Assembly: GCF_003665065.1 (NCBI RefSeq)
Contig: NZ_RCHR01000003.1
Span: 372,001-436,000, forward strand
Source of the DNA: Oceanobacillus piezotolerans
GTDB lineage: Bacteria; Bacillota; Bacilli; Bacillales; Amphibacillaceae
DNA length: 64,000 nt
Reading direction: 5' to 3'
Position numbers and translations under genes: made by a program. The notes beneath the pieces were generated by a model. It was given only the letters and a program-made list of their open reading frames with translations, searched no databases and had not been told where the DNA came from. Shown here piece after piece: positions 58,160 to 64,000 of the stretch. Each line of letters begins with the position of its first letter. The stretch's first letter is position 1.

Positions 58160-58681
58160 ATGAAATTTACATTGGGCCAAATTAGAAAACACGCTAATAA
58201 TGAACCATACACATTTGATGATTATGTGGATGTTTCCGAACTGAAAACGATGAATAACGATATACGTGACATTAAGCCTGTTCAGGTTTCTGGACATTGT
58301 ACTTTTAGAGGAAATCAGATTGTCTTTTCTTTCCAGATTAAAGGTGAAATGATACTACCTTGTGCACGTACATTAGTGGATGTACCCTATCCTTTTCAGA
58401 TAAAAGCGAATGAGGTATTTACCACATCATCTTACTTCGATGAAGAAGAGGAAGATGAAATTCATCCGATTGATGGTGAAGTCATCGATCTAACTCCATA
58501 CATAAAGGAAAACATTCTTTTAGAAAAGCCTTATCGAGTATTTTCTGAGGAAGCAAAAGAGCAAGGTCCTGAAGATGGAGAAGGATGGAAATTTCTTTCT
58601 GAGGAAGAGGAGAAAAGTAAGGTGGATCCACGTCTTCAAAAATTGGAATCATTACTTGATAAAAAGAAGAAAGACAATTAA
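58160..58681 (+). CDS. ylbN: YlbN (YceD/DUF177 family)
   Basis: 173 residues, acidic C-terminal half. The family is almost always next to rpmF and is linked to 23S rRNA maturation. GAGGTGAAAAA precedes the ATG. The conserved VSGHCTFRG and LPCARTLVDVPYPF segments are present. Confidence 0.93.
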   Translation: MKFTLGQIRKHANNEPYTFDDYVDVSELKTMNNDIRDIKPVQVSGHCTFRGNQIVFSFQIKGEMILPCARTLVDVPYPFQIKANEVFTTSSYFDEEEEDEIHPIDGEVIDLTPYIKENILLEKPYRVFSEEAKEQGPEDGEGWKFLSEEEEKSKVDPRLQKLESLLDKKKKDN

Positions 58682-58712
58682 TTGTTGCTTTCATTTGAAG
58701 GAGGTGTAAGTC

Positions 58713-58886
58713 ATGGCAGTACCTAAAAGAAGAACGTCTAAAAAAGTGAAAAACCAACGTCGTACTCATAAAAAATTACACGTACCTGGCATGGTAGAAT
58801 GCTCAAATTGTGGAGAATTAGCTAAACCACATCACGTTTGCAAATCTTGCGGACATTATGATGGTAAAGAAGTTGTCAACAACTAA
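58713..58886 (+). CDS. rpmF: Ribosomal protein L32
   Basis: 57 residues: [20 protein letters not shown], then a four-cysteine zinc ribbon (CSNC, CKSC), so this is the zinc-bound C+ form. GGAGGTG lies 8 nt before the ATG. Cotranscribed with ylbN. Confidence 0.97.
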   Translation: MAVPKRRTSKKVKNQRRTHKKLHVPGMVECSNCGELAKPHHVCKSCGHYDGKEVVNN

Positions 58887-58899
58887 TCAAACGTGTAAC

Positions 58900-58932
58900 A
58901 AACAGGTCACATCTATGTGGTCTGTTTTTTTA
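58900..58932 (+). terminator. Terminator of rpmF
   Basis: AAACAGGTCACAT / ATGTGGTCTGTTT (wobble) followed by TTTT. Confidence 0.85.
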
Positions 58933-58976
58933 TTACATATAGATAAATGAATATTTAATTAATTGCGATGCATTTA

Positions 58977-59046
58977 TCGTAGGTTAACTACCTGTAAGCT
59001 CCTTAACAAGAATTCAAGTAGAATATAAGAATTGTAAGTGGGGTAG
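58977..59046 (+). repeat. Short dispersed repeat copy
   Basis: TCGTAGGTTAACTACCTGTA, then GCTCCTTAACAAG and an AG-rich tail ending GTAAGTGGGG. 45 nt past the rpmF terminator. Confidence 0.6.
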
Positions 59047-59047
59047 T

Positions 59048-59299
59048 ATGGAGAAAGAAATTAAATATGCTGTGCTAAATTCACCAGATTTACGAAGATG
59101 AATGGAAGTTACAAGAAATACTGAAACCCTATTTAAATAAAAGCTATGATTAAATGCGACTATTAAAAAAGCAATATATGGATAAATTACAGTTAGAAAT
59201 GCTATTAGAAAGAATGAAAGTGAAGTAAAAAACTCTGCATCTTTATGGGATTCTCCAAGTCATAAGCAAGCAGTCCGGAAATTTTTAAAGCGTAAATAA
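59048..59299 (+). pseudogene. Possible decayed crotonase (enoyl-CoA hydratase) gene
   Basis: The end of the region reads ESEVKNSASLWDSPSHKQ then AVRKFLKRK and stop, resembling the C-terminal tail of crotonases (segment before AFLEKR). The preceding ATIKKAIYG continues in the same frame after a stop. An N-terminal fragment MEKEIKYAVLN begins at 59048. Some Bacillus genomes have a crotonase gene beside rpmF, from memory. The middle is missing. Identification is tentative. Confidence 0.35.
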
Positions 59300-59366
59300 G
59301 TAAACTGTTATTCTAGCACTCCTATTTAAAGCATACATTGATAGCAAAGATATTAGGAGGGGTGTT

Positions 59367-59849
59367 ATGAACGAAACACGTCAAGATGCTTGGACTAAAG
59401 ATGAAGATGTTATTTTGGCTGAAACCGTTCTTCGCTATATTAGAGAAGGTAAAACGCAACTAGAAGCATTTAAAGAAGTAGCAGTTGAGCTGTCACGTAC
59501 CCCAGCTGCTTGTGGTTTCCGCTGGAATGCTACAATACGAAAACAATACCAGGAAGCTATCCAGCTTGCCAAAGAGGAAAGGAAGCAAGGCTCGAGAAAA
59601 GATGTTTGGAAACTTGTTAAAACGGGTTATGAAGAAAAGGATACGATCGAATCTGCAATCGTCTTATTAGAAAAAATGAAAGCGAAGTTTCAATATGAGA
59701 ATAGTTTGACAAAGGAAGAGCACGATGCAATAGTCCATGTACTGAAGGAAGAAAATAAGAAACTTAAGGAAGAATTGAAACGCTACGACCATGCGTGGGA
59801 AGAAATGGGGAAGTTATGGGGATGGGTCAAGTCTACTAGAATAGATTGA
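59367..59849 (+). CDS. ylbO: RsfA-family transcription regulator (YlbO)
   Basis: 160 residues: an N-terminal Myb/SANT-like DNA-binding domain ([34 protein letters not shown]) and a C-terminal coiled coil (~105-150). RsfA-type proteins tune sigma-F genes in the forespore. AGGAGGGGTGTT precedes the ATG. Confidence 0.9.
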   Translation: MNETRQDAWTKDEDVILAETVLRYIREGKTQLEAFKEVAVELSRTPAACGFRWNATIRKQYQEAIQLAKEERKQGSRKDVWKLVKTGYEEKDTIESAIVLLEKMKAKFQYENSLTKEEHDAIVHVLKEENKKLKEELKRYDHAWEEMGKLWGWVKSTRID

Positions 59850-59853
59850 AAGG

Positions 59854-59892
59854 GAAAGACATGAATGATAGTTTGGCATTCATGTCTTTTGT
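59854..59892 (+). terminator. Terminator of ylbO
   Basis: AAAGACATGAATG / CATTCATGTCTTT, then TGTGTTTT. Confidence 0.8.
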
Positions 59893-60170
59893 GTTTTCTC
59901 AGTATAAGTATTTTAGGTTTTATAAAGCTCTGCTTTCTCTTTTAATTGGCTGTCGGAAACACTTGTCCTGTATCATAATAAGCATTTTTGCTAGGAAAGA
60001 TTGCGTATGGATGGTTTGTTAGTCGTAAGAGGTGAAAAAAATACAAGATTAATAAGTGAAGGACTAAGGCAAGTCAAATGCCCGATTCGCTTAAGGGACG
60101 CATACTCATATCCTTGTGTACTAACACTTAGTAGGGGATGGAGAACTCTCTCCATCAGTGAGGTTCCCCT
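59893..60170. other. Spacer between ylbO and ylbP
   Basis: Contains GATGGAGA / TCTCCATC (60137-60158), a hairpin that could end ylbP transcripts, and CCCGATTCGCTTA similar to 63050. No gene. Confidence 0.4.
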
Positions 60171-60647
60171 TTATTTTATGATTTCTTTTTCCTGTACTCC
60201 CTCTGGTAACCAAATTAATGGATTCTCACCTAAGTCTCTTTCCATTTCATAATGAGCTTTCTGAAATCCCATCTTCTCCCAAAAACCATGAGAATTAATA
60301 CGTGGATTGGTTTTTATCGGCAAACGAAATTCCTTTGCAAACTCAACTAATCTTTTACCATAGCCTCTTCCTTGGTAATCAGGCAAGACTTCTAATTTCC
60401 AGAGAGTAAGATAATCCTGTTGCGGTTCAAAATAATAATCATATTTTTTATTAATCTCATATAAACTCATTCTAGCTATTAAATTGTTACCATAATAAAT
60501 GCCATAAAAAGGAGACTCACTGTTATTTTCTACAATCTTATTCTGTAAATCTTCCAGCATGGACAATTCTTGATGTCCGTATTCTTTAAAGCGTTTAAAC
60601 ATTTCTAAGGTCTTATAATTGATTAATAGCCTTTCTACTTTAATCAT
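60171..60647 (-). CDS. ylbP: GNAT acetyltransferase YlbP
   Basis: 158-residue N-acetyltransferase; acetyl-CoA loop DYQGRGYGKRLVEFA and C-terminal SHGFWEKMGFQKAHYEMERD. Substrate unknown. The start is the ATG 4 nt after GGGGAGGTA, five codons inside the longest frame. Confidence 0.88.
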   Translation of the reverse strand: MIKVERLLINYKTLEMFKRFKEYGHQELSMLEDLQNKIVENNSESPFYGIYYGNNLIARMSLYEINKKYDYYFEPQQDYLTLWKLEVLPDYQGRGYGKRLVEFAKEFRLPIKTNPRINSHGFWEKMGFQKAHYEMERDLGENPLIWLPEGVQEKEIIK

Positions 60648-60894
60648 GTTATACCTCCCCATTGGTGTTTAATTAATACTCTATACACAAATAGAAGGAA
60701 ACAGTATATTATTAATAGAAACGATTTCCTTACTCTATTATAATATAAAAATGGAAATTTTTAAACAAAAGTGAATATAACGGAATTCCAAAGGTTCTGT
60801 AATATATACATTTTGAAAGTAAATGTTTAGACACTGTTCACTCAAAATTTGAATCCGCAATACATAAAGATGATATGATGGGAAGAGAGAAGTT

Positions 60895-61272
60895 ATGTTT
60901 GATTTTATTGTTTATATTACCGCTTTTTTTATAACGGTACCGGTTGTGGCAACAATGACTGTCTATATTATTTCGCGGAAAATATATCGTACGAGTAGAA
61001 GAGCGGTTCATTCTGCTGTCAACTGGACAACCATCTTGTATATCTTAGCGGTCGCTATTGAATGTATGATTATATTTGGAAAAAGCTTCCTAAGCTTTAT
61101 GTTATTATTCTTTCTGCTTGTATCTGCCTTAATTATTACTGCCGGGTGGAAGTGGAAGATGGAGGTTCAATTAAGAAAAACCTTAAAAATAGCATGGAGA
61201 ATGCATTTTCTGCTGTATTTTTTTCTTTACTTTGTGCTGTTATTGATAGGGGTTGTACAGCATATTGTATAA
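60895..61272 (+). CDS. DUF3397 membrane protein
   Basis: 125 residues, four helices; ISRKIYRTSRRAVHSAVNWTTILYILAV (in parts) is the family core. It precedes bshC in many Bacilli. The panE gene usually between ylbP and this one is absent. Function unknown. Confidence 0.85.
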   Translation: MFDFIVYITAFFITVPVVATMTVYIISRKIYRTSRRAVHSAVNWTTILYILAVAIECMIIFGKSFLSFMLLFFLLVSALIITAGWKWKMEVQLRKTLKIAWRMHFLLYFFLYFVLLLIGVVQHIV

Positions 61273-61366
61273 TCAATCTACCATCATAAACAGATAACAT
61301 GAAATATAGCAGAAATTTAGGTACAATACTAACTGGTAAATGAGAAATGGATAAAGGAGCATGAAT

Positions 61367-62986
61367 ATGATGCGAATTGACCCTGTAAGGTTAACGAATC
61401 AAAGTAAGTTAATAAGTGATTATCGAAGTAATAATAAAGATATAAAGGATTTTTTTGACTACCTACCTTTTGATGGTTTTGAAGAAAGGGTCAATGATTT
61501 ATATAAGCAATCATTTCAACGAACTGAATTAGCCGATGTGTTGTATCAAATAAATAAAGAGTGGAGTGCTCCTGCTTCAACCTTGGAAAACATCAACCGA
61601 CTAAAAGAGAGTAATAGTGTAGTTGTAGTGGGCGGGCAACAAGCTGGATTGTTAACTGGTCCTCTCTATACCATTAACAAAGTGATATCTATCATTCAGT
61701 TGTCTAAACAACAGGAGGAAGAACTGAATATTCCTGTCATACCTGTTTTCTGGATTGCTGGTGAGGATCATGATTTTGATGAAATCAACCATATATATTT
61801 GCGTAACTCTAATGAAATGAAAAAATGGAAAGTGTCACAGCAAAATGAACAAAAGAGTTCTGTTTCCCATATAGAAATGGATAAAGAGGAAGTGAAGAAC
61901 TGGTTAAACAGGATATTCATCGAACTTCAAGAAACAGCATATACGAAAGAATTACATGAAGTAACAGAGGCTTGTTTGAGTCAATCCAATACATATACAG
62001 AATTTTTTGCTCGTTTAATATTTAGATTATTTGATGAATACGGACTGGTATTAGTGGACTCAGCTCATCCGCTTATAAGGAATTTAGAATCATCCTTCTT
62101 TTTGCAGATGATTGAAAATCAGCAAAAAATTACAAATGAGGTACGATCGACATTAAAGCGATTGGGTGAAAAATCGTATACAGTACCTTTAGATGTAGAG
62201 GAAAATGCGGCGAATTTGTTTTATCATAAGGGGCAGGAACGAATACTGCTTATGAGAGATGAGAATGGTGACTGGGTCGGAAAACAACAAGAGGTTAAAT
62301 TTACTACTGAGGAAATCATTCAAATCGCCAAAGATCACCCAGAACAACTAAGTAATAATGTTGTTACACGCCCTCTTATGCAAGAATTAATCTTTCCAAC
62401 TTTAGCATTTATTGGTGGGCCGGGTGAGATTAGTTATTGGGCTGGCTTGAAAACTGCTTTTCATACTCTTGGAGTAAAGATGCCTCCTGTTGTTCCTAGG
62501 TTATCCTTCACATTTTTAGATAGTACTACTAATAAAGGATTGGAAAAATATAAGATAACAGTAGACGAAGCAATAAACGAAGGGTTGAATGAATTCAAAG
62601 AAGAGTGGATTAAAAGTAAAAGCAATCCACCAATTGAAGACTTAGCTGCCGATTTGAAAAAAGCAATTGAGAAAGCTCATGCTCCTCTACGCAAAGTAGC
62701 TAGTGATATACGTTCGGATATTAGAGATTTGAGTGAAAAGAATTTAACCTATTTAATGCGAGATGTGGAATTTCTAGAAAAAAGGATGAACAAGGCGGTT
62801 GAAGAAAAATATGCAAAAGAATTAAATGACCTAAAAGGCATACAGCTTGCTTTACGACCTGCTGGTTTACAGGAGAGAATATGGAATCCTCTTCCACTCA
62901 TCAATCAATATGGGGTAGCATTTGTTCATCAAACGATACATGCACCATGTTCATTTATGGAGGATCACTATGTGGTTCATATTTAA
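61367..62986 (+). CDS. bshC: Bacillithiol synthase BshC
   Basis: 539 residues, the same length as in B. subtilis. It adds cysteine to GlcN-malate in the last step of bacillithiol synthesis. VVVGGQQAGLLTGPLYTINK and PVFWIAGEDHDFDEINH are the nucleotidyl-transferase-like core; a coiled coil lies at ~430-500. AAAGGAG lies 7 nt before the chosen ATG; the first ATG is only 1 nt from it. Confidence 0.95.
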   Translation: MMRIDPVRLTNQSKLISDYRSNNKDIKDFFDYLPFDGFEERVNDLYKQSFQRTELADVLYQINKEWSAPASTLENINRLKESNSVVVVGGQQAGLLTGPLYTINKVISIIQLSKQQEEELNIPVIPVFWIAGEDHDFDEINHIYLRNSNEMKKWKVSQQNEQKSSVSHIEMDKEEVKNWLNRIFIELQETAYTKELHEVTEACLSQSNTYTEFFARLIFRLFDEYGLVLVDSAHPLIRNLESSFFLQMIENQQKITNEVRSTLKRLGEKSYTVPLDVEENAANLFYHKGQERILLMRDENGDWVGKQQEVKFTTEEIIQIAKDHPEQLSNNVVTRPLMQELIFPTLAFIGGPGEISYWAGLKTAFHTLGVKMPPVVPRLSFTFLDSTTNKGLEKYKITVDEAINEGLNEFKEEWIKSKSNPPIEDLAADLKKAIEKAHAPLRKVASDIRSDIRDLSEKNLTYLMRDVEFLEKRMNKAVEEKYAKELNDLKGIQLALRPAGLQERIWNPLPLINQYGVAFVHQTIHAPCSFMEDHYVVHI

Positions 62987-63056
62987 AATATTCCTTAGCT
63001 GGAAGTAAGCCCCTTCGAGAAGTAGAGAAGAATAAAAGAAAGTAAACGCCCGATTC

Positions 63057-63111
63057 GTTAAACTTCATTCAGTGAGGAGGAAGAAATGCCCCCCACTGAA
63101 TGAAGTTTAAC
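63057..63111. repeat. 18-bp perfect inverted repeat
   Basis: GTTAAACTTCATTCAGTG at 63057-63074 and its exact reverse complement at 63094-63111, separated by 19 nt, then TTTT. It follows an AG-rich stretch like that in the short dispersed repeats. Confidence 0.75.
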
Positions 63112-63145
63112 TTTTCCCACCACTTTCCACCACCTGAAGTAGGAG

Positions 63146-63177
63146 AGCTGTCAATCGTTGGATTGGCGGCTTTTTTT
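63146..63177 (+). terminator. Terminator upstream of mraZ
   Basis: AGCTGTCAATC / GATTGGCGGCT with two G-U pairs, loop GTTG, seven T. Confidence 0.8.
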
Positions 63178-63227
63178 GTGTTTAAAATATGGACTTAATC
63201 TCATTAGAAAAATTTTTTTGTTATTCA

Positions 63228-63276
63228 GGTGGTGAATTGTGGGGGGATGTGGTAATATAAAATCATGAAAGTGGGG
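63228..63276 (+). promoter_or_regulatory. Candidate MraZ operator and leader
   Basis: Repeated GGTGG, TTGTGGGG, ATGTGG and AAAGTGGGG over 49 nt, with TAATATAAAAT inside. MraZ binds repeated GTGG-type boxes before its own gene in several bacteria, so autoregulation is likely. An extra inverted copy (ACTTTCCACC) lies at 63122-63131. Confidence 0.45.
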
Positions 63277-63286
63277 CGCATAATCG

Positions 63287-63718
63287 ATGTTCATGGGGGA
63301 ATTCAATCACAATATTGATACGAAGGGCAGAATGATTGTTCCATCGAAGTTCCGCGAAGAACTTGGAGAATCTTTTGTTGTCACCCGTGGATTAGATAAA
63401 TGCTTGTTTGCGTATCCAATGGAAGAATGGAAAGTATTGGAAGGAAAGATGAAAAAGCTCCCACTAACAAAAAAGGATGCTAGAGCATTTACACGTTTTT
63501 TCTTTTCTGGAGCAGTAGAATGCGAAGTGGACAAGCAGGGAAGAATAAATATACCACAAGCGCTTAGAACCTATGCTAATTTAGAAAAGGAATGTGTAGT
63601 CATTGGTGTATCCGATCGTATTGAAATTTGGGCAAATGAGAGCTGGCAAACATATGTTGATGAATCTGAAGAATCATTTGCTGAAATAGCTGAGAATCTA
63701 ATGGATTTTGATATCTAA
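63287..63718 (+). CDS. mraZ: Transcriptional regulator MraZ
   Basis: 143 residues with two SpoVT/AbrB-like repeats ([20 protein letters not shown] and [18 protein letters not shown]). First gene of the dcw division/cell-wall cluster, controlling it. ATG start; GTGGGG upstream may double as ribosome site. Confidence 0.96.
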   Translation: MFMGEFNHNIDTKGRMIVPSKFREELGESFVVTRGLDKCLFAYPMEEWKVLEGKMKKLPLTKKDARAFTRFFFSGAVECEVDKQGRINIPQALRTYANLEKECVVIGVSDRIEIWANESWQTYVDESEESFAEIAENLMDFDI

Positions 63719-63754
63719 TGGTTCGCTCTAGAATAATAAAAGTGGGTGTCTATC

Positions 63755-64000
63755 ATGTTTGAACATTACAGTGTATTAAAAGAAGAAACAATTGAAGGAC
63801 TTCATATTAAGCCGAATGGTACGTACATAGATTGTACTTTAGGGGCTGGCGGCCACTCAGAGGAGATTGTTTCCAGATTAGGTAACGACGGTTTGTTAAT
63901 TGCGTTTGATCAAGATCTAGATGCATTAGAAGCTGCTAAAGAAAGATTGTCCTCATATGACAAGGAGATTCTCTTTATCCATTCTAATTTTAGAAATTTA
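63755..64000 (+). CDS. rsmH: 16S rRNA (cytosine1402-N4)-methyltransferase, partial
   Basis: The first 82 codons only; the window ends inside the gene. FEHYSVLKEETIEGLHIKP and the SAM site DCTLGAGGHSEEI identify RsmH (MraW). The ATG lies 36 nt after mraZ, with GTGGGTG before it. Confidence 0.96.
   Translation, partial: MFEHYSVLKEETIEGLHIKPNGTYIDCTLGAGGHSEEIVSRLGNDGLLIAFDQDLDALEAAKERLSSYDKEILFIHSNFRNL

Noticed and set aside
60001-60252. 83-codon frame overlapping the end of ylbP
   Set aside because: Antisense to a clear acetyltransferase gene and without a ribosome site.

Overview
The window is one piece of a low-GC Firmicutes chromosome, from the Bacillaceae. Codon use is AT-rich, Shine-Dalgarno sites are strong (AAAGGAGG type), TTG starts are frequent, and endospore genes are present (a Spo0E-type phosphatase, YlaJ, YlbD, YlbJ, RsfA). 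Gene order follows the Bacillus subtilis yku - def - pdh - ykt - yla - pyc - cta - ylb - bshC - mra backbone, with several losses. An Oceanobacillus- or Virgibacillus-like organism is my inference; no marker here fixes the genus. I saw no rRNA, tRNA, CRISPR array, transposase or prophage.

Layout. 1-7.7 kb: a secreted-protease/zinc-ribbon pair, signal peptidase I, a Spo0E-like protein, a small Fbp-type protein, a DMT exporter, YkyB and a Sco copper chaperone. 7.8-11.4 kb: YkuE-type phosphoesterase, the c-di-AMP sensor DarB, YkuS and YkuV, interrupted by a GC-rich repeat element. 11.9-15.5 kb: a heterodimeric ABC exporter. 15.7-20.5 kb: KtrC, RNase J1 with RpoY, peptide deformylase and YkyA. 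21.0-25.8 kb: the pdhABCD operon. 25.8-29.6 kb: a BCCT betaine-type transporter, the SR1/SR1P dual-function RNA with CcpN-like boxes, and SpeA. 29.7-36.3 kb: small ykt/yla genes. 36.5-41.1 kb: FtsW and pyruvate carboxylase. 41.2-49.4 kb: heme A synthesis and caa3 oxidase (ctaA, ctaB-G, DUF420). 49.5-60.6 kb: the ylb cluster, including rsmD, coaD, tmcAL and rpmF. 60.9-64 kb: DUF3397, bshC, mraZ and the start of rsmH, entering the division/cell-wall cluster.

How it fits together. Central carbon flow dominates: PDH and pyruvate carboxylase compete for pyruvate, SR1 should respond to glycolytic versus gluconeogenic growth, and the cta genes build a cytochrome-c-fused terminal oxidase including its heme A and copper supply. 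Two proteins whose B. subtilis counterparts bind c-di-AMP (DarB, KtrC), plus one DarB partner (pyruvate carboxylase), lie here.

The least conventional content is between genes. A family of about 220-390 bp GC-rich repeats has three copies, all at gene 3' ends. In two copies the UAG stop codon of the neighbouring gene is the first triplet of the repeat, and a multi-stem core shows one compensatory stem change. A second GC-rich element has 16-bp perfect inverted repeats and shares a 33-nt module with one of those copies. A third, roughly 35-70 bp motif recurs beside terminators. Several genes shorter than 60 codons were read directly from the sequence (FbpB-like, SR1P, YlaF, L32, and some unrecognised peptides), along with decayed remnants of an aminotransferase and a possible crotonase.
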